A stretch of 64,000 nucleotides of DNA from positions 5,642,001-5,706,000 of the forward strand of contig AP026073.1 of assembly GCA_024349765.1 (NCBI GenBank), written 5' to 3'. Numbering within the stretch: position 1 is the first letter of the stretch; every line of letters begins with the position of its first letter. The notes beneath the pieces were generated by a model that was not told the DNA's origin, did no database searches, and saw only the letters and a list, made by a program, of their open reading frames with translations. This DNA is from Streptomyces nigrescens (GTDB lineage Bacteria > Actinomycetota > Actinomycetes > Streptomycetales > Streptomycetaceae). The translations under genes and the position numbers were made by a program. This document shows positions 7,318 to 15,985 of the stretch, in pieces.

Positions 7318-8646
7318 GTGCACGAGCTCGTCGCCGCCCTGCTCGATCCGGACGTCACGGCCCGGGAGCTCGCCGCTCTGCCCCTGCCGCGGACATACCG
7401 GGCGGTGACCGTGCACCGTGCGGACGCCGCGCTGTTCACCGGGGTGCCGCACGAGGAGCGCGACCCGCGTGCCTCGCTCCACCTCGACGAGGTACCGGTC
7501 CCCGAGCCGGGCCACGCCGAGGTGCTGGTCGCGGTGATGGCCTCGTCGGTCAACCACCACACCATCGCGTCCGCGCTGTTCGAGCCGGAGCCGACGTTCC
7601 GCTTCCTGGCGGAGTACGCCCGCAGATCACCGGCCGGGCGGCGGCACGACCTGCCGTACCACGTCCTGGGGTCGGACCTCTCCGGCGTGGTCCTGCGCAC
7701 CGGCCCCGGCGTCAGCCACTGTCAGCCCGGTGACGAGGTCGTCGCGCACTGCCTCGTGGTGGAGCTGGACGGCCAGGACGACGCGATACGCGCGCCGGCG
7801 CAGCGCGTCTGGGGATACGAGACCAACTTCGGCGGGCTGGCGGAGCTCGCGCTGGTCAAGGCCACCCAGCTGATGCCCAAGCCGCCGCACCTGACATGGG
7901 AGGAGGCCGCCTGCTGCGGGCTGGTCAACTCCACGGCGTACCGGCAGCTCGTCTCCCACAACGGTGCGGCCATGAAGCAGGGGGACACCGTTCTGATCTG
8001 GGGCGCGGCGGGCGGGCTGGGTTCGTTCGCCACGCAGTACGCGCTGGCCGGCGGGGCCACACCGGTGTGTGTGGTCTCGTCGCCGGAGAAGGCCGCGCTG
8101 TGCCACGGGATGGGCGCGGACCTCGTCATCGACCGCACGGCCGAGGACTACCAGTTCTGGAAGGCCCTGGAGACCCCCGACCCGGGTGAGTGGCGGCGCT
8201 TCGCCCGGCACGTGCGGGACCTCACCGGCGGGGAGGATCCCGACATCGTCTTCGAGCATCCGGGGCGGGACACCTTCGCCGCCTCGGTGTACGCGGTCCG
8301 GCGCGGCGGCACCGTGGTCACCTGTGCCTCCACCACGGGCCCCGGGCACCTCTACGACAACCGCTCGCTGTGGACCGGGCTCAAGCGGATCCTCGGTACG
8401 CACTTCGCCAGCAACCGGGAGGCGTGGGAGGCCAACCGCCTGGTTTTCAAGGGCCGCATCCATCCGCCGCTGTCCGTCACCCACCCCCTGGAGGCCACCA
8501 CCGACGCCGTGGCCGCCGTACGGGCGGGCCGCCACCACGGGAAGGTGGGCATCCGCTGCCTCGCGCCGCGGGACGGTCTCGGCGTCCGCGACCCCGAGCT
8601 CCGCGAGGACCTGCTGCCGTGGCTCACCCTCTTCCGGGACGGTTGA
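7318..8646 (+). CDS. ccr: Crotonyl-CoA carboxylase/reductase paralogue
   Basis: A 442-aa medium-chain dehydrogenase/reductase of the crotonyl-CoA carboxylase/reductase family. It should use NADPH and CO2 to convert an enoyl-CoA into an alkylmalonyl-CoA extender unit. Family hallmarks are ASLHLDEVPVPEPG, HDLPYHVLGSDLSGVVLRTG, NFGGLAELALVK, LVNSTAYRQLVS, the nucleotide site LIWGAAGGLGSFATQYA and GTHFASNREAWEANRL. Relative to the Kitasatospora enzyme as I remember it, Asn79, Glu168 and the His of GTHFA are kept. The CO2-pocket Phe is Tyr (Y167 in WGYETNFGG) and SVNYNT reads SVNHHT, so this is a divergent, probably pathway-specific copy. GTG at 7318 has GGAGGAG just upstream and is preferred to the GTG at 7285. 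No polyketide synthase is within the window, so the consumer is unknown. Confidence 0.9.
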   Translation: MHELVAALLDPDVTARELAALPLPRTYRAVTVHRADAALFTGVPHEERDPRASLHLDEVPVPEPGHAEVLVAVMASSVNHHTIASALFEPEPTFRFLAEYARRSPAGRRHDLPYHVLGSDLSGVVLRTGPGVSHCQPGDEVVAHCLVVELDGQDDAIRAPAQRVWGYETNFGGLAELALVKATQLMPKPPHLTWEEAACCGLVNSTAYRQLVSHNGAAMKQGDTVLIWGAAGGLGSFATQYALAGGATPVCVVSSPEKAALCHGMGADLVIDRTAEDYQFWKALETPDPGEWRRFARHVRDLTGGEDPDIVFEHPGRDTFAASVYAVRRGGTVVTCASTTGPGHLYDNRSLWTGLKRILGTHFASNREAWEANRLVFKGRIHPPLSVTHPLEATTDAVAAVRAGRHHGKVGIRCLAPRDGLGVRDPELREDLLPWLTLFRDG

Positions 8647-8660
8647 GCCCCGGAAGAGGG
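8627..8660. terminator. Hairpin overlapping the ccr stop codon
   Basis: Perfect 12-bp stem (8627-8638 with 8649-8660). The 10-nt loop contains the ccr stop codon. It separates ccr from the convergent ridA-like gene. Confidence 0.7.
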
Positions 8661-8675
8661 CGCACGGCGCGAGCG

Positions 8676-9146
8676 TCAGGCGTCGATGCGCACCACGGCC
8701 TCGATTTCGACCGCGATGCCGAAGGGGAGGGCCATCATGCCGACGGCGGAGCGGGCGTGCGAGCCGCGCTCGGAGCCGAAGACGTCGGTGAGGAGGTCGG
8801 AGGCACCCTCCGCGACCACGTGCTGTTCCTGGAAATCGGGGGCGGACTGCACCATCACGAGCAGTTTGACGAATTCCCGTATCCGGTCGAGATCACCGAG
8901 TTCGGCGTTGAGCGCGGAGAGGATGTTCAGCGTGACGAGCCGGGCGGCTTCCTTGCCCTCGTCGATGGTGAAATCCGCGCCCAGGCGTCCCCGGTATTTC
9001 ACCGAGCCGTCCGGATTCAGCGGGCCGTGACCGGAGACGAAGACGAGATCGCCGACCGTCTTCGTCGGCACGTAATTCGCCAGCTTCGGCAGCAGCGGCG
9101 GCAGCGTCAGTCCGAGTTCTTCCAGACGGCGGGATACCTGTCCCAT
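8676..9146 (-). CDS. RidA/YjgF family protein
   Basis: A 156-aa protein of the RidA/YER057c/UK114 superfamily, usually trimeric enamine/imine deaminases or related hydrolases. It shows the YjgF-like core: LANYVPTKTVGDLVFVSGHGPL, then ARLVTLNILSALNAELGDLDRI, and ends GMMALPFGIAVEIEAVVRI. The usual catalytic Arg of the RidA signature (R-x-A-[IV]-x-V-x-x-LP) appears as RSAVGMMALPFG, a variant of the UPF0076-like subgroup found in biosynthetic clusters. It lies 42 bp downstream of the MFS exporter on the same strand and is probably co-transcribed with it. In such settings RidA relatives may process pathway intermediates or quench reactive enamines; which applies here cannot be told. Confidence 0.85.
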   Translation of the reverse strand: MGQVSRRLEELGLTLPPLLPKLANYVPTKTVGDLVFVSGHGPLNPDGSVKYRGRLGADFTIDEGKEAARLVTLNILSALNAELGDLDRIREFVKLLVMVQSAPDFQEQHVVAEGASDLLTDVFGSERGSHARSAVGMMALPFGIAVEIEAVVRIDA

Positions 9147-9188
9147 TGCTTCTTTCCCCTCAATCCTGCGTAGGTGAATACGTGGTGG

Positions 9189-10451
9189 TCATTCGTCGGT
9201 CGGTGTGGCGGAGGCCACCGGCGCGGCGGGCGGGGCCGCCTGCGGTGCCTCGGGTTCGGTGGCGGAACGGGCCGTGACGGCCCGGAGGCAGTGGAATGCG
9301 GTCAGTCCGGTCAGCGCGAGGACCGCGACCAGGATCGCGAACGACCTGATGTCCGGCGGGATCTTGCTGACGACCAGGGACGAGAAGCTGCCGCCGGCCA
9401 TCTGGACCGCCCCCAGCAGCCCGGAGGCGGCGCCGGCCATGGCGGGGAAGGAGGTCACCCCGCCCGCCACGGACATCGGGAAGAGGAAGCCGTTGCCGAT
9501 GGTCACGGCCGTCATCAGCACCAGCAGCGGCCAGGGCGTCTGCGGATCGGTCAGCCCCACCGCCAGCAGCACCAGGGCGCCGCTGGAGAAGATCAGGTGC
9601 CCCCGGACGAGCAGCCGGTCGATGGAGTGGCGCTTGACCAGGCGGCGCGAGACGAGGTTACCGGTGATGTACGCGGCGGCGATGCTGATGTAGCAGTAGC
9701 CGTTGATCTCGGTGCTCATGCCCAGGCGCTGGAAGATCACCGGTGAGGCGACCAGATAGCCGGTGTAAACGGCGTACCCCACACCGAGGTTGAGGCCGTA
9801 GCCCCAGAATTTGCCGCTCACCAGCAGCCGGCGGTAGTTCCCCACCGTCGTGCGCAGCCGCCGTGCGCGGCGTTCCGCGGGCAGCGACTCGGGCACCCGG
9901 AGTGCGACGGCGAGCACGGTGACCAGGGCGATCAGCGCGGTCAGGAAGAACGGCGCGCGCCAGGAGAGGTAGGTGGTCAGATAGCCGCCCATGAGCGGGG
10001 AGATGGCCGGTGAGGCGCCGACCACCGGCATGATCGTGGTGAAGACGCGGGCCGCGGTCTGCTGGCCGTAGAGGTCGCCGACGATGGCCCGGGCCAGCAC
10101 GAGACCGGCGCCCGCGCCGAGGGCCTGGAGGAGGCGCGCGCCGGCGAAGACCGCGATGTTCGGGGAGAGGGCGCAGCCGAGCGAGGCCACCGCGTAGAGC
10201 GTGAAGCCGCCGATGACGAGCCGCCGCCGGCCGATCGCGTCGGACCAGGGGCCGTAGATGAGCTGGGCGACGAGCAGGCCGACCAGATACGGGCTGAAGG
10301 TCGCCTGGACCGCGGAGACGGAGGTGCCCAGGGCGTGGGCGGTCTGTGCCAGGCCGGGGAGGTTGATGTCGGAGGACATCAGGCCGCCCACGCTCAAGGA
10401 GATGAGCACCGCGAGAAGTAAGGGCGGGACTTTGGCTTCCGTGGTCTGCAT
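9189..10451 (-). CDS. MFS drug exporter, Bcr/CflA family
   Basis: A 420-aa proton-driven exporter with 12 predicted membrane helices. Features of the Bcr/CflA (DHA1) group are the first-helix sequence MSSDINLPGLAQTAHALGTS, the loop 2-3 motif GPWSDAIGRRRLVIGG and the helix 5 antiporter-type stretch APFFLTALIALVTVLAV. A long cytoplasmic loop around PAERRARRLRTTVGNYRRLL separates the halves. The C-terminal 30 residues are Ala/Pro-rich. It is divergent from the phzF-like gene across 227 bp and is followed by the RidA-like gene, so the two form a small operon. Given the neighbouring hydroxyphenylglycine operon it may export that cluster's product, but this is inference. Confidence 0.88.
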   Translation of the reverse strand: MQTTEAKVPPLLLAVLISLSVGGLMSSDINLPGLAQTAHALGTSVSAVQATFSPYLVGLLVAQLIYGPWSDAIGRRRLVIGGFTLYAVASLGCALSPNIAVFAGARLLQALGAGAGLVLARAIVGDLYGQQTAARVFTTIMPVVGASPAISPLMGGYLTTYLSWRAPFFLTALIALVTVLAVALRVPESLPAERRARRLRTTVGNYRRLLVSGKFWGYGLNLGVGYAVYTGYLVASPVIFQRLGMSTEINGYCYISIAAAYITGNLVSRRLVKRHSIDRLLVRGHLIFSSGALVLLAVGLTDPQTPWPLLVLMTAVTIGNGFLFPMSVAGGVTSFPAMAGAASGLLGAVQMAGGSFSSLVVSKIPPDIRSFAILVAVLALTGLTAFHCLRAVTARSATEPEAPQAAPPAAPVASATPTDE

Positions 10452-10678
10452 GCATGCCCTTCCGGACGCGGAATGCGCCCCCTGGGCCCGCCGCCTCGAT
10501 TCCGGGGCGGTGGCCGGCGGTTCGACGTTCGGATCTGAATCCTAGTGATCGCGTGGAGGGGTAAACAGGCTCCTCTCGGACCGTTCCCCCTGATCCGATG
10601 GGCGCCGGAATGCGGTACCAACAGCGGCAAGTGCCCTCATTTCACCCCTTGGCGCCTTACCGACAGTAGCTTCAAGCC

Positions 10679-11491
10679 ATGCGCACCTTCATCGTCGATG
10701 CGTTCACCGACCGGCCGTTCGCCGGTAATCCCGCCGCTGTGTGTCTGCTGGAGAAGCCGGCCGATGTGGCCTGGATGCAGCAGGTCGCGGCCGAACTCAA
10801 TTTGTCGGAAACCGCTTTCGTGCACCGTGTCGGGCAGAACTCCTACGGGCTGCGGTGGTTCACGCCGACGGTGGAGGTGGACCTCTGCGGTCACGCCACC
10901 CTGGCCACCGCCCATGTGCTCCACACGACGCGGGCCGCCGCCCATGACTCCCCCCTGCGCTTCGAGACGCTGAGCGGGGTGCTCACCGCTCGGCGGCACG
11001 GCCTCGGTGACATCACCCTGGACTTCCCGGCGGACCCGCCGACCGCCGAGCCGGTGCCGTTGGGGCTGGCCAAGGCGCTGGGCACCGACCCGGTGTGGAC
11101 CGGCCGGGCCCGGCACGACCTGCTGGTGGAGCTGGCGGAAGCCACCGCGGTACGGGACCTGGCCCCGGACATCGTCGCGCTGGCCGCCTTCAGCGGCCGA
11201 GCGGTCATCGTGACCGCGGCCGCCCCGGCGGACGCCGACCACGACTTCGTCTCCCGGGTCTTCGCCCCGGCCGCCGGCATACCCGAGGACCCCGTGACCG
11301 GCGCCGCCCACTGCGTACTGGCGCCCTTCTGGTCCGAGCGGCTCGGCCGGACCGAGCTGACCGGCCTCCAACTGTCGCCGCGCGGCGGCCGGGTGGGCGT
11401 CGAGCTGCGCGGTGACCGGGTGACCCTGCTGGGGCAGGCGGTGACGGTGTTCAACGGGGAGCTGAGTACGAGGGGTTCGACGGCGAGCTGA
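10679..11491 (+). CDS. PhzF family isomerase/epimerase
   Basis: A 270-aa protein with the PhzF duplicated diaminopimelate-epimerase-like fold. The start FIVDAFTDRPFAGNPAAVCL, the acid-base Glu44 in LNLSETAFV, WFTPTVEVDLCGHATLATAH and the second-half motif EDPVTGAAHCVLAPFW are diagnostic. PhzF proteins isomerise dihydro-aromatic acids (trans-2,3-dihydro-3-hydroxyanthranilate in phenazine synthesis), but most relatives have unknown substrates. No other phenazine genes are present, so a phenazine role is not supported. The ATG at 10679 begins directly at the domain. A 16-bp-stem terminator follows. Confidence 0.88.
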   Translation: MRTFIVDAFTDRPFAGNPAAVCLLEKPADVAWMQQVAAELNLSETAFVHRVGQNSYGLRWFTPTVEVDLCGHATLATAHVLHTTRAAAHDSPLRFETLSGVLTARRHGLGDITLDFPADPPTAEPVPLGLAKALGTDPVWTGRARHDLLVELAEATAVRDLAPDIVALAAFSGRAVIVTAAAPADADHDFVSRVFAPAAGIPEDPVTGAAHCVLAPFWSERLGRTELTGLQLSPRGGRVGVELRGDRVTLLGQAVTVFNGELSTRGSTAS

Positions 11492-11519
11492 CGCGGTACG
11501 GCGGCCGGCCCGACGACGT

Positions 11520-11556
11520 GCGCCCCGCTTCCCGGTACGGCCGGGAAGCGGGGCGC
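11520..11556. terminator. Strong bidirectional terminator
   Basis: Perfect 16-bp GC-rich stem (11520-11535 with 11541-11556) and a 5-nt loop between the convergent phzF-like and alcohol dehydrogenase genes. It marks the 3' end of the hydroxyphenylglycine operon. Confidence 0.85.
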
Positions 11557-11580
11557 GGGAACGAGACGAGCGGCGGATCC

Positions 11581-12612
11581 TCAGGGGCGGATGAGCACCT
11601 TGAGGGCCTCGCGTTCGGCCATGGCCTTGTAGCCGTCCGGGACGCCGTCCAGCCCGACGGTGCGGTCGAAGATCGCGGACGCGTCGAGACGCCCGGACAG
11701 CACGTCGGGGAGGAGCTCGGGGGCGTAGGCCCGGGCCGGGGCGACGCCGCCGGCGAGGGTGACGTTGCGGCGGTAGAAGCGCCGTGCGTCGACGCCGTCG
11801 CCGTCCTGGGGCACGCCGACGTAGCCGACGGCACCGCCGGGGCGGGCCATGTCCAGGGCGTCCCGCAGGGCCGCGCCGGTCCCGACGCACTCCAGCACCG
11901 CGTGCGCCCCGTGGCCGCCGGTGAGCTCCTTGACCCGCTCGACGGCCTCGGTGCCGCGCTCCGGCACCACCTCCACGGCGCCGAACCGCCGCGCGAGGTC
12001 CGTCCGCGCGGTGTGCCGGCCGAGGACGATGATGCGCTCCGCGCCCAGCCGGGAGGCGGCCAGCACGCCGCACAGGCCGACCGCGCCGTCCCCCACCACG
12101 GCGACCGTCCGGCCCGGGCCGACCTGCGCGGCGCGGGCCGCGTGGTGCCCCGTGCACAGCACGTCGGACAGGGCCAGCACCGCCGGCACCCGGGGGTCGT
12201 CCGGCTCCATCGGGAGCGGGAGGAGCGTGCCGTCGGCCTGCGGGACGCGGACCGCCTCGCCCTGGCCGCCGTCCAGCTCCCCGCCCCAGAACCCGCCGTT
12301 CAGGCAGGAGTTGGGCAGCCCGTCCCGGCAGAACTCGCAACGGCCGTCGGACCACTTGAAGGGCGCGAGGACGACGTCTCCGCGGCGTACCGAGGTGACC
12401 TCGGCGCCGGTCTCCTCGACCACGCCGATGAATTCGTGCCCGAGGCGCACCCCGTCCGGGTTCGGCGGCATCTTCCCGTAGCGCCACAGGTCGCTGCCGC
12501 AGATCGCGGCGTGGGTGACCCGCACCACGGCGTCGGTCGGCCGGTCGATCCGGGCGTCGGGCACCTCCTTCACCTGGACGTCCCCTGCCCCGAACATCAC
12601 TGCTGCCCGCAC
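11581..12612 (-). CDS. Zinc-dependent alcohol dehydrogenase family protein
   Basis: A 343-aa medium-chain dehydrogenase. The catalytic-zinc region HAAICGSDLW and GHEFIGVVEE is intact. A structural-zinc-like loop has three cysteines (GRCEFCRDGLPNSC) instead of the classical four. The Rossmann site is VAVVGDGAVGLCGVLAA. The subgroup oxidises secondary alcohols or aldehydes with NAD(P); no substrate can be named. GTG at 12612 follows AGGAG. It lies 71 bp after tyrA on the same strand and before a strong terminator, so it is probably the last gene of the hydroxyphenylglycine operon, although that gap contrasts with the zero-spacing of the five genes before it. Confidence 0.85.
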   Translation of the reverse strand: MRAAVMFGAGDVQVKEVPDARIDRPTDAVVRVTHAAICGSDLWRYGKMPPNPDGVRLGHEFIGVVEETGAEVTSVRRGDVVLAPFKWSDGRCEFCRDGLPNSCLNGGFWGGELDGGQGEAVRVPQADGTLLPLPMEPDDPRVPAVLALSDVLCTGHHAARAAQVGPGRTVAVVGDGAVGLCGVLAASRLGAERIIVLGRHTARTDLARRFGAVEVVPERGTEAVERVKELTGGHGAHAVLECVGTGAALRDALDMARPGGAVGYVGVPQDGDGVDARRFYRRNVTLAGGVAPARAYAPELLPDVLSGRLDASAIFDRTVGLDGVPDGYKAMAEREALKVLIRP

Positions 12613-12683
12613 GGTCGTACTCCTGGATTCGCTCGACGAGGGCCGGTCCGGCCCGGTACGGCTCGGGGGTCACGCACGGCGCG

Positions 12684-13754
12684 CTAGGCGTGGACGGTCC
12701 ACTCGCGGCGCCGGAGTTCGGCCGTGAGTGTGTCGGCCGAGCCGTCCGCCACCAGGAGTTCCGCCAGTCCGGCGGAGCCGTCCGTGGCGTGCTCCAGGCG
12801 GACGTCCTCGATGTTCGCCCCCACCGCCGAGGCGGCGGAGAGCAGTCGGGCCAGCTCACCCGTCCGGTCGCGCAGGACCACCCGAACTGATCTGTACGCT
12901 ACGGCAGTTCCGCCGTGTTTGCCGGGGATCCGGGCATATCCCGCGTTGCCTCGTTCGAGCAGCGCGGTCAGCTCCGCCGGGGCCGGCTCGCGCAGCGCGC
13001 GGCGCACGGCGTCCAGGTCGCCGGCCAGCCCGTCCAGCACGGCCGCCACGGCCTCCGCGTTGGTCGCCAGGATGTCCGTCCACAGTCCGGCGTCGCCCGC
13101 GGCGATCCGGGTGACGTCGCGCAGCCCCTGGCCGGCGAGCCGCAGTGCCACCTCTTCCCCGTCGTCCAGCCGGGCCGCCAACAACGTGGCGAGGAGGTGC
13201 GGGACGTGGGAGATGAGCGCGACGGCGTGGTCATGGGCCTCGGCGTCGAGGACGACCGGCGTCCCGCCGCACAGCCGGACCAGTTCCAGCGCCCGCCCCA
13301 GCACGGCCGGTTCGGTCGCCGGGTCGGGCGTGAGCACCCAGGGCCGGCCCTCGAACAGCTCGGCCCGGGCCGCCAGCGGACCCGAGCGTTCCCGCCCCGC
13401 CATGGGGTGTCCGCCGACGAAGGAGGCCAGGTCACCGCCGCGGGCCGCGATCTCGTCCAGCGGCGGCCCCTTCACGCTGCCGACGTCGGTGTACGCCCGC
13501 GCCAGACCGTTCTTCTGGTGCTCCTCCAGGACACCGGCCACGCTCCCGGGCGGTACGGCGAGCACCGCGAGGTCCACCGGTCCGGGCGGTGCGCCGGCCG
13601 TCCCGGCGCCCAGCGCGGCGGCGGTGCGGGCCGCGGCGCCGTCCCGGTCGATGAGATGCGTGGTGATGCCCCGCGCCGCCAGGGCGAGGGCGACGGAGGT
13701 GCCGATGAGCCCGGTGCCGACGACGGCGACGGTGCGCAGTGCGTTCGCGGTCAT
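12684..13754 (-). CDS. tyrA: Prephenate dehydrogenase with ACT domain
   Basis: A 356-aa NAD-dependent TyrA that oxidatively decarboxylates prephenate to 4-hydroxyphenylpyruvate. The N-terminal Rossmann motif is VAVVGTGLIGTSVALALAARG. The catalytic core includes DVGSVKGP, the HPMAGRERSG motif and HVPHLLATLLAARL. A C-terminal ACT regulatory domain runs from about residue 288 (RSVRVVLRDRTGELARLLSA). The ATG abuts the stop codon of the aminotransferase gene, so translation is coupled. As the pathway-specific copy (Pdh in hydroxyphenylglycine clusters) it feeds HmaS with 4-hydroxyphenylpyruvate independently of primary tyrosine synthesis. Confidence 0.93.
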   Translation of the reverse strand: MTANALRTVAVVGTGLIGTSVALALAARGITTHLIDRDGAAARTAAALGAGTAGAPPGPVDLAVLAVPPGSVAGVLEEHQKNGLARAYTDVGSVKGPPLDEIAARGGDLASFVGGHPMAGRERSGPLAARAELFEGRPWVLTPDPATEPAVLGRALELVRLCGGTPVVLDAEAHDHAVALISHVPHLLATLLAARLDDGEEVALRLAGQGLRDVTRIAAGDAGLWTDILATNAEAVAAVLDGLAGDLDAVRRALREPAPAELTALLERGNAGYARIPGKHGGTAVAYRSVRVVLRDRTGELARLLSAASAVGANIEDVRLEHATDGSAGLAELLVADGSADTLTAELRRREWTVHA

Positions 13755-15071
13755 CTACTGTCCCCGGGTGATCCGCTGGATGATGTGCGCGGCCAGCCGG
13801 CGCACCCCTTCCTCGATCCGCTCGGGCGTCAAATAGCTGGCCGACAGCCGTAGTTGCCGCTCTCCGCCGTCGCCCAGGTAGAAGTAGCTCATCGGGGTCC
13901 AGATGACGCCGTGGTCGCGGGCCGACTCCTCCAGGAAGGCGTTGTCGGCGGCGAACGGCAGGGTCAGGACGAGGAAGAACCCGCCGTCCGGCACGTTCCA
14001 CCGCACCCCCCACCGGTCCTGCGGCAGGTGGCGCGCGAGGGCGGCCAGCAGCGCCTCCATGTTGCCGCGGTAGAACTCGATGAGGTCCTTGTTGGCGTCG
14101 CGCAGCCGGCACCCGTGGGCGAGCAGCATGCCCCCGATGGCCGCCTGGGCGATCGCCGGGGTGTTCACCGTGACCATGCTCTTGATCTTGGACAGTTCGT
14201 CGGCGAGCAGGGTGCGCTCGCCGTTCTCACCGATGACCGGCTGGTCGGCGATGACGTAGCCGACCCGGGCACCCGGGAAGCAGGTCTTGGCGAACGAGCC
14301 GAAGTAGATCACCCGGTGCCGGGTGTCCAGGGACTTCAGGGTGGGCCGCTGCTCCCCGGTGCGGCTGAAGAACCCGTACGGGTTGTCCTCCAGAAGCAAC
14401 AGGTCCTCCTCCGCCGCGAGATCGAGCAGCGCGTGCCGCTTCTCGGTGGGCATGGACGCCCCGGAGGGATTGGCGAAGTCGGGGATCACGTACACCGCGC
14501 GCGGCCGCTTGCCCCGGGCGCGGAGCTCCCGGACGGTGGCGCGCAGGGCGTCGAGGTCCAGACCGGTGGCGTCCTCGGGCACCGGGACGGTCGCGGCGTC
14601 CAGCAGCCGCGCGGCGCCCGTGATGCCGACGTAGCCGGGGTCGGTGACCAGCAGGACGTCGTCCGGGCCGGCGATCAGCGCCCGCAGGACCAGGAGCATC
14701 GCCTCCTGGCAGCCGACGGTGACCACGACGGCCGACGGGTCGGTGTGGATGCCGTCGTCGTGCGCGATCGTCCGGGCCACCAGGTCGTGGATCTGGCCGT
14801 TGGTGCGCCCGTACTGGAACAGCGCGGTGCGCACCTCCTCGGGTGAGCGGCCGAGGTCCTGCTCCAGGTGACGCGTGTAGGTGTCGAGGTAGCCGCCGAT
14901 CCGGTCCACCTCGAAGAACCCGTCGTAGGGGCGGCCCGGACCGAACGAGATCGCCTCGGGGTACCGCAGCGTGACCTCGTTGAGGAAGTTCATCACCTCG
15001 AGCAGCGGGTCCGAGAGGGACGAGTGCAGATCGGCCGGCCTGAGCTCGGCGTCCGGTCCGGGCCGCGGCAT
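13755..15071 (-). CDS. hpgT: HpgT-like PLP aminotransferase (4-hydroxyphenylglycine forming)
   Basis: A 438-aa fold-type I aminotransferase of the HpgT/aminoadipate-transaminase group. Visible motifs are FGPGRPYDGFFEVDRI, YGRTNGQIHDLVARTI, VVVTVGCQEAMLLVLRAL, the substrate/PLP contacts PDFANPSGASMPTEKRH and DNPYGFFS, the Schiff-base lysine in FGSFAKTCFPGARVGYV, and WNVPDGGFFLVL. In glycopeptide-type pathways HpgT converts 4-hydroxyphenylglyoxylate to L-4-hydroxyphenylglycine using tyrosine as amino donor, which returns 4-hydroxyphenylpyruvate to the cycle. The start is the ATG that shares one base with the stop of the upstream dioxygenase gene (TAATG), which fixes it despite a longer open frame upstream. 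The TAG stop is immediately followed by the tyrA ATG. Confidence 0.88.
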   Translation of the reverse strand: MPRPGPDAELRPADLHSSLSDPLLEVMNFLNEVTLRYPEAISFGPGRPYDGFFEVDRIGGYLDTYTRHLEQDLGRSPEEVRTALFQYGRTNGQIHDLVARTIAHDDGIHTDPSAVVVTVGCQEAMLLVLRALIAGPDDVLLVTDPGYVGITGAARLLDAATVPVPEDATGLDLDALRATVRELRARGKRPRAVYVIPDFANPSGASMPTEKRHALLDLAAEEDLLLLEDNPYGFFSRTGEQRPTLKSLDTRHRVIYFGSFAKTCFPGARVGYVIADQPVIGENGERTLLADELSKIKSMVTVNTPAIAQAAIGGMLLAHGCRLRDANKDLIEFYRGNMEALLAALARHLPQDRWGVRWNVPDGGFFLVLTLPFAADNAFLEESARDHGVIWTPMSYFYLGDGGERQLRLSASYLTPERIEEGVRRLAAHIIQRITRGQ

Positions 15072-15985
15072 TACGCCTGCTCCTGCCAGAGCACCGGGCA
15101 GAAGTCCGGGTCCTGGTAGTCGGGGTTGCCGTTCGCGTCCTTGCGGACGAGGACGTCGTTGTTGTAGACGACCCGCTCGCCGGTGGAGATCTCGAACGGC
15201 CGCCACTGGTTCGTGCGGTCCTGGAGGTGGAACGAGATCGCCCGGCGCGGGCGGTCGCTGCGGTTGAGCCCGCTGCCGTGGTAGGTGCGGCAGTGATGGA
15301 AGCTGATGTGCCCCTTCGGGATGACGACGGGCACCTTGCGGACCGTCTCGTTGTTGAAGGCGGCGTTCTCCTCCAGCATCTCGTCGAGTTCGGAACGGTC
15401 CCGCTCGGCGAAGTGCTTGGTGGTCGCGTCGTTGCCGCCGATCTCCTTCCACCGGTGGCTGCCGTCGACCATGGTGATGGTGCCCATCTCCTCGTCACAG
15501 TCGTGGAAGGGGATGAAGGCGGTCAGCATCTCGTCGGAGGTGCAGGTCTGCCAGTAGTGCCGGTCGAAGTGCCAGGGCACGATGTTGCCCTCGTCCTCGG
15601 GCCGCGGCGGCTTGTAGATCAGGGTGCTGTTCCACAGCCGTATCTGGCTGGTCTCCGCGATGCGCGCGGCGACCGCCCCGATGAGCGGCTTGGACAGGAT
15701 GCTCCGGATCGTGTCGTCCTCGTAGAAGATGTAGTCGTTGTGCCGGTGGACGTCGCCCTTCTCCGGCTCCCAGTACGCCAGCCGCGGCGGCCGGACCGGG
15801 AGGGTCCGGTCCCGGTGACCGGCGTAGAACCGCTCACTGGCCTCCACGAGCGTGTCGACCTCGTCGTCGGTCAGCAGCTTCTTCGACAGGTACCAGCCGT
15901 GCTCCTGGTAGAACTGCACGTCGTCGTCGGAGGGCAGCAACGCCCGGTCGTGGTCGCTGAGCTGGAACGGCTCGGTGGTCATCAT
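15071..15985 (-). CDS. PhyH-type Fe(II)/2-oxoglutarate dioxygenase in the hydroxyphenylglycine operon
   Basis: A 304-aa member of the phytanoyl-CoA dioxygenase-like family of non-haem iron oxygenases. The iron-binding HxD is in VPWHFDRHYWQT and the distal His in HHCRTYHGSGLNRSDRPRRA, where the following Arg would hold 2-oxoglutarate. The N-terminus VQFYQEHGWYLSKKLLTDDEV is typical of PhyH proteins. It overlaps the hmo stop by ATGA (a second ATG follows directly) and the hpgT start by one base, so it is an integral part of the operon. Such an enzyme is not part of the classical 4-hydroxyphenylglycine route. It could hydroxylate hydroxyphenylglycine, its precursor or a downstream conjugate; the substrate is unknown. 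Confidence 0.88.
   Translation of the reverse strand: MMTTEPFQLSDHDRALLPSDDDVQFYQEHGWYLSKKLLTDDEVDTLVEASERFYAGHRDRTLPVRPPRLAYWEPEKGDVHRHNDYIFYEDDTIRSILSKPLIGAVAARIAETSQIRLWNSTLIYKPPRPEDEGNIVPWHFDRHYWQTCTSDEMLTAFIPFHDCDEEMGTITMVDGSHRWKEIGGNDATTKHFAERDRSELDEMLEENAAFNNETVRKVPVVIPKGHISFHHCRTYHGSGLNRSDRPRRAISFHLQDRTNQWRPFEISTGERVVYNNDVLVRKDANGNPDYQDPDFCPVLWQEQA

Noticed and set aside
10679..11491. Phenazine biosynthesis inferred from the PhzF-like gene
   Set aside because: No phzA/B, C, D, E or G homologues are nearby and PhzF relatives are widespread outside phenazine pathways.
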